Source: Planctomycetaceae bacterium (GTDB taxonomy: Bacteria; Planctomycetota; Planctomycetia; Pirellulales; Pirellulaceae). Taken from it: a DNA stretch of 17,754 nt. A program made the position numbers and the translations under genes. Where the stretch lies: positions 55,895-73,648 of the forward strand of contig PADE01000032.1 in NCBI GenBank assembly GCA_002702965.1, in the 5' to 3' direction. The notes beneath the pieces were generated by a model. That model was not told where the DNA came from, did not search any database, and was given only the letters and a program-made list of their open reading frames with translations. Shown here one piece after another: positions 1-6,863 of the stretch. Every line of letters begins with the position of its first letter. The first letter of the stretch is position 1.

Positions 1-526
1 CCAGCGCATCGGCTTCCACGATGTGCTTACCCCCTTTTCCAATGATTACACCTAGCTCCAGTTCCCAGTCGATCGAGTCAGGTGAAATGCGGGGAATCTG
101 GACCGGCGTGCCAGGATCCGTGAGAGTCGTGGTCGGTGGCTTCATGAACACGTAAGGGAACGTCTCCGCGCGTTCCGCGGCAATTCCACCGCCCTCTTCG
201 ATGTGCGCTGCGTAGTTGCCTGCCAACAGAAACAGTTTGTTGGGATCCGGGTTGGGAACCAGCAACTGGACATCCGCAGTTGCTGCCGAGACCCGATCTC
301 TTTCATCGGGGTTCTCGTCGATCCACGTTGCCAATGCGGTGGCGGCTTGCAGCATCGAACCATCCGGAGGCAGGAACTCTAGCAGTTGATCACTCTGGGA
401 AATTGCGAGTGGTTTCCCCGTCGTGTTTGCATAGGCCGCAGCGGCATCGACCATCGGAATGACAGTATCTTCGCTGTAGAATGCGGCGGCGGGGATTCCC
501 TGATGTTTGATTCGACACAGGCGCAT
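1..526 (-). CDS. Fumarylacetoacetate hydrolase family protein, C-terminally cut by window edge
   Basis: The minus strand is open from an ATG at 526 to the left edge, giving 175 codons of the N-terminal part of an FAH-family enzyme. These are cytosolic, usually Mg/Mn-dependent hydrolases or decarboxylases acting on acylpyruvates and related diketo acids. Seen: 'NKLFLLAGNYAAHIEE' near residues 97-111, which matches the family's (G)xNYxxH start of the FAH domain; 'FPYVFMKPPTT' at 123-133, the conserved F-x-K-P strand; and 'DWELELGVIIG' at 153-163 with E155 and E157 as the expected metal-ligand ExE pair. The start is supported by AAGGAAA about 7 bases upstream of the ATG. The remaining half of the catalytic domain lies outside the window. 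Substrate cannot be told. The neighbour on the right is divergent, so no operon partner is visible here. Confidence 0.9.
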   Translation of the reverse strand, partial: MRLCRIKHQGIPAAAFYSEDTVIPMVDAAAAYANTTGKPLAISQSDQLLEFLPPDGSMLQAATALATWIDENPDERDRVSAATADVQLLVPNPDPNKLFLLAGNYAAHIEEGGGIAAERAETFPYVFMKPPTTTLTDPGTPVQIPRISPDSIDWELELGVIIGKGGKHIVEADAL

Positions 527-745
527 TACCGAGTTTCCTTGTGGGCATCCAATGGGGTACCACAGTACGACCGTCTCTATAGTTTCGGAAATCAGTCGCC
601 GTTGACAAGTAGCGGATCGCGGTGATTACGGCGCCTGGTGTGGATTGTCTCTGCGGTGTGTACACTATGGGCTAGTTTCGCTGACACACGGTGTTGGGTT
701 GAACCCGCACTGGGACTTCAGTCATCTCGGAATAATGGACCTGCG

Positions 746-1723
746 ATGCGGTATTTGTTCGTGCTGCCTTTTGTGGCTCTGACTTTCGTTAGCTGGGGGG
801 TCTACGGTCCTGTCTTGCACGAAGGCCAACTTGGGCTCGGCGAGGGTGGCGCACCGAGCAGCCTGCGTCCGCTGATCTGCGTTGGGCTAGCTTACTTTTT
901 CGTTGCCGTACTGGTACCGGTTTTGACGCTGAAGCTGCGCGGAGAACAGGGAAGCTGGACTTCCAGCGGCGCATTCTGGTCGGTGCTCTCCGGTGTGGCG
1001 GGAGCGGTTGGTGCGCTGGGCATTATCATGGCGTTCAAGGGGGGTGGAAAAGCCGTGTACGTCATGCCCTTGGTTTTTGGTCTGGCCCCGGTGGTGAACA
1101 CCCTGGTGACCATGGCCATGACCAAGTCGTTCAAAGAAACCAACAAGTTTTTTATTGCCGCAATTGCTGTGGTCGCGCTGGGTGCGGCTGGCGTGATGTT
1201 CTTCTCAAGGGGAGGGGAAGTCAAGTTTGCACCTCTGAAAGTAACCGATCTGACTCTGGTCGTGTTTTCGATCTTGCTGACTGCCTTTTGTTGGGGTGTT
1301 TACGGACCGGTGTTGCACCGGGGTCAGATGAAGATGGCGGGAAGTCGTTTGCGCCCCTTCCTGTGTGTCGGTTTGGCCTATTTTGTGATCGCCGTCATCG
1401 TTCCAACGGCGATCTTGCAGATCATAGAGGAACCTGGGAGCTGGCGGGTCGGTGGAACCGCCTGGTCTCTGGCAGGCGGAGCCGCTGGAGCGATCGGAGC
1501 GTTGGGGATCATCCTGGCCTTCAATTTTGGGGGCAAACCGATCTTTGTGATGCCACTTGTCTTTGGCGTGGCGCCGGTTGTGAACACGTTTACGACGATA
1601 GTCAGTAGCGAGGCAACACAATTGCCGACAGCGTTTTATGTGAGTCTGGTGATGGTTGCGATCGGCGCGGTAGGCGTACTCGTGTTTGCGCCCAAACCCA
1701 AGCAAGGACCCAAACCCACATAA
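746..1723 (+). CDS. Ten-helix integral membrane permease with internal duplication (DMT/EamA-like)
   Basis: A 325-residue hydrophobic protein with two homologous halves of about 160 residues. Each half has about five predicted membrane segments (roughly 3-24, 43-62, 78-97, 104-124, 135-153 in half 1; 168-190, 206-224, 239-259, 267-286, 297-314 in half 2). The motif WGVYGPVLHxGQ occurs at 17-28 and 183-194, LRPxxCVGLAYF at 40-51 and 202-213, GALGII at 89-94 and 251-256, and VMPLVFG at 106-112 and 268-274. Two five-helix repeats are the layout of the drug/metabolite transporter superfamily, which suggests a small-molecule permease of the inner membrane; I see no substrate hint. The ATG at 746 is chosen because the protein then begins with a membrane segment; a GTG at 638 in the same frame would add 36 unconvincing residues. 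The ribosome site is weak. The tail (KPKQGPKPT) is basic and polar. Confidence 0.85.
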   Translation: MRYLFVLPFVALTFVSWGVYGPVLHEGQLGLGEGGAPSSLRPLICVGLAYFFVAVLVPVLTLKLRGEQGSWTSSGAFWSVLSGVAGAVGALGIIMAFKGGGKAVYVMPLVFGLAPVVNTLVTMAMTKSFKETNKFFIAAIAVVALGAAGVMFFSRGGEVKFAPLKVTDLTLVVFSILLTAFCWGVYGPVLHRGQMKMAGSRLRPFLCVGLAYFVIAVIVPTAILQIIEEPGSWRVGGTAWSLAGGAAGAIGALGIILAFNFGGKPIFVMPLVFGVAPVVNTFTTIVSSEATQLPTAFYVSLVMVAIGAVGVLVFAPKPKQGPKPT

Positions 1724-1743
1724 GCATGATTGGTTGCGGGACG

Positions 1744-1779
1744 CCACCCGACTCCGGTTGGACCGATTGGATCGGGTGG
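1744..1779. repeat. Inverted repeat between permease and 117-aa gene
   Basis: CCACCCGA (1744-1751) and TCGGGTGG (1772-1779) are perfect 8-base inverted repeats; the interior has a smaller CGGT/ACCG pairing. It lies 20 bases after the permease stop and 40 bases before the next start. There is no T-run, so it is not a classical intrinsic terminator; it may be a 3' mRNA-stabilising or leader hairpin. Confidence 0.4.
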
Positions 1780-1819
1780 ATGTGAAACCTCTGCTGGTCC
1801 ATCGCGCGTTCTTTGACGA

Positions 1820-2173
1820 ATGACTGCCGAATCCCAGATGTACCAGATCGACCGATTGTTAAGCCACGTGTGGATGGTGCGTACCTTTCTCAAGCACAGT
1901 GAAGAGGCGGAGGAGGATGACGAATTGTGTGGGGTGCACCGAGGCCTTTACGACTATATGTTGGCGCTCGGTGGCGCCCTACGGGCACGCGACTCCGAGC
2001 TGTACCTTCGGCAGGCGAGGAAGAAGCTCCCCAAGCTCCGTCGTGCTGTTGCGTTGTATGTGGAGATCCAGCCAGAGATCTCCGGCCACACGAATTTTGT
2101 CATGGCGGCGCAATCTTTGACGTCTGCTGTCGATGAGATTACCGCGCTACTGGAAGCTACAGAGCATCCCTGA
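1820..2173 (+). CDS. Conserved hypothetical protein, 117 aa, helical (planctomycete-type)
   Basis: A small, soluble, predicted all-helical protein without signal peptide or membrane segment. It has an amphipathic N-terminal stretch 'QIDRLLSHVWMVRTFLKHS' followed by an acidic cluster 'EEAEEDDEL', a middle segment 'LYDYMLALGGALRARDSELYLRQARKKLPKLRRA' (shown here in parts: LYDYMLALGG, LYLRQARKKL) and a C-terminal helical segment ending near the stop. I believe proteins with this N-terminal pattern recur in planctomycete genomes with no assigned function, but this is memory and not a search. The ATG at 1820 has no clear Shine-Dalgarno; an in-frame ATG at 1838 is an alternative start. It follows the permease by 96 bases, so co-transcription is possible. 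Function unknown. Confidence 0.7.
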   Translation: MTAESQMYQIDRLLSHVWMVRTFLKHSEEAEEDDELCGVHRGLYDYMLALGGALRARDSELYLRQARKKLPKLRRAVALYVEIQPEISGHTNFVMAAQSLTSAVDEITALLEATEHP

Positions 2174-2631
2174 CCGACTGCGACACGACATCGCGCAGGG
2201 GCCGACCCGGGGTGCGCCTTGCTTGACGATGTGAAGCTCTGTCGGTTTTGGACGGGCGCTTTGCGTGTTGTCGTGGGTGCGACGATCTACGCCTTGGTTG
2301 TTCCGCCTAGAAGGTTATGAGTGGGGCAGGGAGTGCGGTCGATCGGGCACAGCGCATCTGGACAGCCTCTGCCGTGGGGATTAAGATGGCGCGACGGCGG
2401 TCGTCGAGTTCCCGACGAATGCCGGTCAAAGGATACCGAGCGAGTCACGGGACAGCCGATCGTTCCGAGTACTTACAGGTGTAAGGTGCTTGCTGTTCTG
2501 AGGAGCTTGCGTTCTGAGGAACTGTGCCCGCCGAAAAATGGGCCGCTCAGGCGTTTTCGACTTTCCGGTTGGTGGCGTTTTCTGATCGGTCCTTCGATTC
2601 CTGGATTCGTGTAACGGTTCGCGGTCAAGTT
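2174..2631. other. 458-base intergenic region before tRNA-Ala; no convincing gene
   Basis: I find no ORF here with a believable start or recognisable product; the open frames run straight on into the tRNA gene. A 10-base direct repeat GTTCTGAGGA occurs at 2495-2504 and 2511-2520 (period 16). I could not identify a convincing -35/-10 pair for the tRNA. Confidence 0.5.
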
Positions 2632-2707
<76 letters not shown>

Positions 2708-2710
2708 ACG

Positions 2711-2745
2711 GGCCGGTTGGAAGATTCCAGCCGGCCTGTTTTTCT
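2711..2745 (+). terminator. Intrinsic terminator of tRNA-Ala
   Basis: GGCCGGTTGGAA pairs with TTCCAGCCGGCC (one G-T wobble), giving a GC-rich stem of about 11-12 bp with a very tight loop. TGTTTTTC follows at 2737-2744. It sits immediately downstream of the tRNA 3' end. Confidence 0.8.
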
Positions 2746-3067
2746 GGCGACCACGTTTTCGCGAGATGAACGCGACTCCTTTCCGAGATGTCGCGCATCG
2801 TCTCGGCTCAATCCCGCGGCACGATTTCGCTTGGACGAACGGCGTTTCGGGAAACGCAACAACGCGTCCGACGGGCTTACTCGCCTGCTACCGAGGCAAT
2901 CCCCGCGTCCACCACCGTCGAGAAGGTGGCCGATTTCGATCCGGGCATCTGGACATCGTTACGCCGCTGTCCTAAGTTGGGAGGGCGTTTTGGAATAGGT
3001 TCCATAGGGCGGATGGGGCGTCTGGGTAGAACTGGAATTGTGTGTCAGCAATGTGAGGGCAGCTGAA
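2744..3067. other. 324-base intergenic region; nothing recognised
   Basis: The stretch between the tRNA terminator and the basic protein gene has open frames in several phases but none with a ribosome site or recognisable sequence. Small potential hairpins are present (for example TGGAA/TTCCA just after 2990), all too short to interpret. It presumably contains the promoter of the gene at 3068. Confidence 0.4.
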
Positions 3068-3424
3068 ATGGCAAAGAAGTCGACGGCGAAAGTGAACAAA
3101 TCACAGAGCATCCGCGATTACCTGGCGAAGAAGAAGAATGCTCGCCCCGCCGAAATTGTGGAAGCGCTGGGCAAACAGGGCATCGTCGTGTCGGCGCAGT
3201 TTGTCAGCACGATCAAAACCGGGCTCAAACGTGGCAAGGGAAAACCGAGCAGAGGCGCCGGTGGCAAACGCAAGGCCGGTGGTCGCTCCGGCCGCAAACA
3301 GGCCAGCGCAGGTCACGTTACGGTGGCTCAGTTGCTTCAGGTGCGCACGCTCGCGGAGCGGATGGGAGGTGTCAGCCAGTTGCGCGCGGCCCTCGATGCG
3401 TTGGAGCAACTTGGTTTGAGTTGA
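3068..3424 (+). CDS. Small basic putative DNA-binding protein with helix-turn-helix-like N-terminus and Lys/Arg/Gly-rich linker
   Basis: A 118-residue, strongly basic protein. The N-terminus (about 8-55) reads 'NKSQSIRDYLAKKKNARPAE' then 'IVEALGKQGIVVSAQFVSTI', a pattern typical of a winged-helix or helix-turn-helix fold. Residues about 55-78 are a Lys/Arg/Gly/Ser-rich unstructured linker, like the tails of histone-H1-like nucleoid proteins. The C-terminus (about 84-116) is helical and may be a dimerisation module (LLQVRTLAERMG, LRAALDALEQL). The ATG at 3068 is preceded by GAGGG about 7 bases upstream. The family appears familiar from planctomycetes. A role in chromosome organisation or transcription regulation is inferred from composition and fold pattern only; no target is suggested by its neighbours. 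Confidence 0.8.
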   Translation: MAKKSTAKVNKSQSIRDYLAKKKNARPAEIVEALGKQGIVVSAQFVSTIKTGLKRGKGKPSRGAGGKRKAGGRSGRKQASAGHVTVAQLLQVRTLAERMGGVSQLRAALDALEQLGLS

Positions 3425-3446
3425 CCGATTACGATCGGGTTTCTCT
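3425..3446 (+). terminator. Weak intrinsic terminator after the basic protein gene
   Basis: CCGAT-TACG-ATCGG is a 5-bp hairpin starting directly after the stop codon, followed by GTTTCTCTT. Short stem and broken T-run make it only a candidate. Confidence 0.4.
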
Positions 3447-3539
3447 TCAGGTCGCCGCGCCGCCGCGGCCAGTGAGTTCCTGATTGCGCGTCAGGAACAC
3501 AATCCGGCGAATAGGTTGTTTTGGTAAACGGGGCAGCCT

Positions 3540-3662
3540 CTAACGGCAAGGCGCGGTGTCTCGAAGCCTGCGCCGGGTTAGATGCCGATCAGGACTCATA
3601 GCCACACAGTTCGCGCGCGCTACTCGGCGCAATGTGGCTGATGCGTAGCCGTCTGAGACGGC
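3540..3662 (+). other. Three consecutive hairpins upstream of the 91-aa gene (candidate structured leader or small RNA)
   Basis: Hairpin 1 (3540-3581): CTAAC/GTTAG, then GGCGCGG pairing with CC(T)GCGCC inside. Hairpin 2 (3597-3643): CAT-AGCCACA pairing with TGTGGCT-(G)-ATG, with a GCGC/GCGC pair inside. Hairpin 3 (3648-3662): GCCGTC-TGA-GACGGC. All three fall in a 284-base gap that lacks a gene, ending 46 bases before the next start. GC-rich DNA yields some hairpins by chance, so structure conservation is not established. It does not match any riboswitch class I know. Confidence 0.35.
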
Positions 3663-3708
3663 AAGCTCCCTGGACATCCAGTCAGCCACTTTCCAGACAG
3701 GATGGGTT

Positions 3709-3984
3709 GTGACTCCGCACAAAAATCTTTCCGAAACCGTCTATCGTCTAATTGGCGATTGGCATCACGAAATCCTCCCCGGATCGGTTCCCCAGTGGGA
3801 AGAATCGATGCTTTTGCGCGACGGGTTCCTGTGGGGGCGAAAGTTTCGCGCGGGTGTTCTGGAGGTCGTCTGGGATTTTAGCGGGAATCGATTGGTGTTT
3901 ACCGGCCTCGACGGTCAAGGGTGGAGTACCCGCTTAACCGACGTCAACGGCGTGGGTGACGTACCGGTTTACCGAGCCGCCTGA
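3709..3984 (+). CDS. Hypothetical protein, 91 aa
   Basis: A small soluble protein without signal peptide or membrane segment and with no family I recognise. It is rich in aromatic residues and predicted mostly beta: examples are 'RLIGDWHHEILPG', 'LLRDGFLWGRKFRAG' and 'VLEVVWDFSGNRLVFTG'. That last segment and 'DGQGWSTRL' look like successive strands with turns, perhaps a small beta-barrel or sandwich. Start is a GTG at 3709, with AGGA about 7 bases upstream. The gene is isolated: weak terminator and hairpin region before it, and a convergent gene on the other strand after it. The reading frame is plausible, but the function is unknown. Confidence 0.6.
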   Translation: MTPHKNLSETVYRLIGDWHHEILPGSVPQWEESMLLRDGFLWGRKFRAGVLEVVWDFSGNRLVFTGLDGQGWSTRLTDVNGVGDVPVYRAA

Positions 3985-4172
3985 TGCGATGCTGACTGCG
4001 AAAACGTGTGATTTCCATCGCGCGGATTTATCGTCGACCGACTGTCATACACGGCCAACCGTTGGTCTTTCAACGGACGTAGGCCGGTCGTGTTCGGTGT
4101 ACCAGTTTTGGTGAGTCCGTACCGAATCGATGCAGCGCTGTGGGATCGACGCGTGGATTTGCCACCAAGGTC

Positions 4173-5630
4173 TCACAGCAGGCCGGGGATGACACGTCCT
4201 TGTTCGAGTACCAGGCGAGGCCGCCCTTGGAAATCTTTGATCATCGCGTTCGGCTGAATTCCGAGTGCCGAATAGATCGTGGCTGCGATGTCGGCGGGCG
4301 AATAACCGGTCGAAATGGGGGCGGCCGCATGTCCATCGGTGGCCCCGATGACTTGTCCAGCCTTCACACCAGCGCCCGCGAAGAACAAGGATCCCGCAGC
4401 ACCCCAGTGATCGCGGCCGCCGCGGGCATTAATTCGAGGTGTTCGGCCGAATTCGGTGAGGAACACAACGAGCGTTTGTTGCAGTCGTCCGCGCCGCGAA
4501 AGGTCTCGGATCAACGCCGCAAAAGCCCGGTCCATTCCGGCCAGGTGATATCCTCGCTTCACCATCTGTTGGATAGGGGGATGTTTTTGTGACGGCGCGT
4601 TGTGATTGTCCCACACGTTTCCGTAATCGGAGTCATAACCGTAGTCGACCATCACAAATCGAGCGCCCGCCTCGACAAGGCGTCGGGCCAACAGGCAACG
4701 TCCACCGATCTTGGTACGTCCGTATTCCTCGCGAATAGCATCTGGTTCGTCACCGATCGCGAATGCAGATCGAATTGTGGGGTTCTGTAAAAGTCGCAGT
4801 GCGTCACGGTACTTGGTTTCGGCGCTGAGTAGCTTCTCACTTTTCTCGAGACGCCTCAGCGCGATATCGAGTTGGTTTCGCAGGCGCGTCCGGCCTACCA
4901 ATCGCTCCAACTGGCGCCGACTGAGGTTGAGTGAGGTGGGGGTCCAATCTTCGTCAGCGAAGGCCGAGGGGTGATCTTCTTTTTCGCCAACCGTAAAATC
5001 CGGCTGTTCAGGAATTCCGCCGAGACAGTAGGGCGCATGTTGGCTTCCGAGCCAGCCGCCGAGGAAAAAATTGTGCGGTGGTGGTCCGGGGCGGGTGATC
5101 CCTGGGACCGCCACGTATGCAGGTAACCCACGCCGTGGCCCGAACACGTGTGATACAACCGAGCCAATATTCGGTTCAGTAAAAAGGTGGCTTTGGTCGA
5201 CTTTCCGACCGGTCAAAGTAAACACCTGACTGAGCAGATGGTCGTTGCTATCATGCGAGTAACTGCGAACCACTGCCAGTTGGTTCGCTATTTCAGCGAG
5301 ATGCGGAATCGTCTCGCTGAAATGTTCGCCCGGGATCGACGTCGCGATTGTCTCCAGGTCGCCGCGAATTTCCACCGGTGCATTCGGCTTGGGGTCGAAG
5401 GAGTCGATATGAGTGACTCCCCCGCCCATCCACAAGTAGATCACCGAGCGGGACTCTGCAGCGGCGCTCGACGCTCCGGTTAGCGAGTCGCCACATGAGG
5501 CGAGTGCGGTTGCCGCCACGCTCAGAGAACCAACGCGCAGCAAGTCGCGACGATGGAGCGGATCGAGTGCTACGCGACTGCTGTGGCGGCAGAGCGTGGA
5601 GTCAAGTTGGTGCGACGCGGGGTAGTCCAT
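4173..5630 (-). CDS. DUF1501 domain-containing protein with Tat signal and possible lipobox
   Basis: A 485-residue protein of the DUF1501 family, distantly related to sulfatase/alkaline-phosphatase-like folds and very expanded in planctomycetes. Seen: a twin-arginine signal 'HRRDLLRVGSLSVAATALAS' at 26-45 followed by C46 (L-A-S-C lipobox), so it may be a Tat-exported lipoprotein; the hallmark 'GGGVTHIDSFDPKP' at 69-82; and, near the C-terminus, 'EFGRTPRIN' with 'GGRDHW', the family's conserved metal/active-site-like block. Length is normal for the family. The ATG at 5630 puts the Arg pair at residues 27-28; no clear Shine-Dalgarno is visible, and a longer frame to 5819 adds unlikely sequence. 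DUF1501 genes usually sit next to DUF1549/DUF1553 cytochrome-like genes; none is present here. It is divergent from the FabH-like gene. Substrate unknown. Confidence 0.92.
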   Translation of the reverse strand: MDYPASHQLDSTLCRHSSRVALDPLHRRDLLRVGSLSVAATALASCGDSLTGASSAAAESRSVIYLWMGGGVTHIDSFDPKPNAPVEIRGDLETIATSIPGEHFSETIPHLAEIANQLAVVRSYSHDSNDHLLSQVFTLTGRKVDQSHLFTEPNIGSVVSHVFGPRRGLPAYVAVPGITRPGPPPHNFFLGGWLGSQHAPYCLGGIPEQPDFTVGEKEDHPSAFADEDWTPTSLNLSRRQLERLVGRTRLRNQLDIALRRLEKSEKLLSAETKYRDALRLLQNPTIRSAFAIGDEPDAIREEYGRTKIGGRCLLARRLVEAGARFVMVDYGYDSDYGNVWDNHNAPSQKHPPIQQMVKRGYHLAGMDRAFAALIRDLSRRGRLQQTLVVFLTEFGRTPRINARGGRDHWGAAGSLFFAGAGVKAGQVIGATDGHAAAPISTGYSPADIAATIYSALGIQPNAMIKDFQGRPRLVLEQGRVIPGLL

Positions 5631-5797
5631 AGGGGGCGCTCGCAGGGGTGGCACTTGTATTATCGTTGACTCGGAACGTTCCCGCAATGTCGCACGGTCG
5701 CCAAATGCTGCCAATTGACCGCTCTCGCTGGCCTCGTTATGGTTGGAGGCATGTAGCAGTCGGGAATCAGCTGAACAACCTCGATTTCGGACCGGGC

Positions 5798-5826
5798 TTG
5801 GCACGGCCGGCTTCTGCACGTTACAT
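5798..5826 (+). promoter_or_regulatory. Possible promoter of the FabH-like gene
   Basis: TTGGCA (5798-5803, five of six to TTGACA) is separated by 17 bases from TTACAT (5821-5826), a poor -10. It would give a leader of roughly 35 bases before the GTG at 5868. It lies in the 237-base divergent region shared with the DUF1501 gene. Confidence 0.25.
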
Positions 5827-5867
5827 GATTTACGCGAATCTCGTCGGTCCAGTCAGGCAAGCTTTTC

Positions 5868-6863
5868 GTGAAATACGCAGCGATTGGCCCGATAGCCATT
5901 CACTTTCCCGACGATGTGGAAACCAATGAGCAACTCCAGGAGGAGTTTCCCGACTGGGACCTGGAGCTGATTTTTTCGAAAACGGGGATTGCTCGGCGGC
6001 ATATTGCGGCAGATGACGAATGCGCCTCAGATCTTGCGGTGGAGGCGGCGCAAAAGCTTTTCACCGAGCACGCGATCGATCCCGATTCGATCGATTTCTT
6101 ATTGCTTTGTACCCAAACCCCCGATTACCCGTTGCCGACTACGGCTTGTTTGATCCAAGAACGATTGGGTCTGCCGACCACCGTCGGCGCCTTGGATTTC
6201 AACCTGGGGTGCTCCGGTTTTGTTTACGGGTTATCCCTTGCCGATGGTTTTATTCGGGCTGGCAACGCTCAACGTGTGTTATTGCTAACGGCGGAGACCT
6301 ATTCTAAGTACATCCACCCGACCGATCGAAGCTTGCGGACCATTTTTGGCGATGGTGCTGCTGCTACGCTGATCGAAAGGGTCGATGAGCCGACCCTTTC
6401 GGCATTTCAGTTTGGGACAGACGGCAGTGGTGCAGACACGCTGTTGGTGACCAACCGAGGTGCGCGCGCCACGGAACAGAGCATTCGCCCCCGCCATCGC
6501 AAACGCTGGCCCAGCGACCTCTATATGGACGGTCCCAGTTTGATCTCTTTTGCAGTTGGGGCCATCCCCAAACTGGTAGATGACGTGCTTGCTGCGGCGA
6601 ATCTGGAACGATCGGATGTGGATTTCTTCATCATGCACCAGGCAACCCGCAAGATGATGGAACAACTGCAATCGTGCATGGAGACAGACGAAGCGCACAT
6701 GCCAATCGTGTTGCGTGATTGTGGTAATACGGTTTCTTCTACGATCCCGATCGTGATTCAAGAACTCCGCGCCAGTGGGCAATTGAAGCCCGGAATGCAG
6801 AATCTGTTGATTGGATTTGGTGTGGGGTGGTCGTGGGCCGGCTGTGTCTGGAAGGAAGTCTGA
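5868..6863 (+). CDS. Beta-ketoacyl-ACP synthase III (FabH-like ketosynthase)
   Basis: A 331-residue thiolase-fold condensing enzyme, normal length for the KAS III family, which joins an acyl-CoA starter to malonyl-ACP or performs related acyl transfers. The catalytic triad is complete: C115 in 'DFNLGCSGFVYGL', H257 in 'FFIMHQATRKMM' and N287 in 'DCGNTVSSTIP'. The family block 'IFGDGAAATLIE' is at 159-170, and 'GFGVGWSWAG' ends the protein at 316-325. Start is GTG at 5868 with AGG about 10 bases upstream. The body differs from housekeeping FabH in the insertion around 195-215 ('NRGARATEQSIRPRHRKRW', basic), and no fabD/fabG/acpP genes are nearby. This suggests a paralogue with a dedicated starter unit, not the essential fatty-acid initiator. 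The next plus gene is a methyltransferase 431 bases downstream; a pathway link is only a guess. Confidence 0.9.
   Translation: MKYAAIGPIAIHFPDDVETNEQLQEEFPDWDLELIFSKTGIARRHIAADDECASDLAVEAAQKLFTEHAIDPDSIDFLLLCTQTPDYPLPTTACLIQERLGLPTTVGALDFNLGCSGFVYGLSLADGFIRAGNAQRVLLLTAETYSKYIHPTDRSLRTIFGDGAAATLIERVDEPTLSAFQFGTDGSGADTLLVTNRGARATEQSIRPRHRKRWPSDLYMDGPSLISFAVGAIPKLVDDVLAAANLERSDVDFFIMHQATRKMMEQLQSCMETDEAHMPIVLRDCGNTVSSTIPIVIQELRASGQLKPGMQNLLIGFGVGWSWAGCVWKEV
6374..6401. repeat. 11-bp perfect inverted repeat inside the FabH-like gene
   Basis: CGAAAGGGTCG (6374-6384) and CGACCCTTTCG (6391-6401) are perfect complements around the 6-base loop ATGAGC. It lies in codons for residues about 169-178, between the nucleotide-like loop 'FGDGAAATLIE' and the variable region. 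No T-run follows on either strand. Confidence 0.75.

Noticed and set aside
576..608. Minus-strand promoter for the FAH gene (TTGTCA and TATAGA)
   Set aside because: The spacing is 21 bases, too long for a standard sigma-70 promoter, and no better pair was seen.
638..745. Extended N-terminus of the permease from the GTG at 638
   Set aside because: The 36 extra residues are not membrane-like or signal-like; ATG 746 places a membrane helix at the N-terminus.
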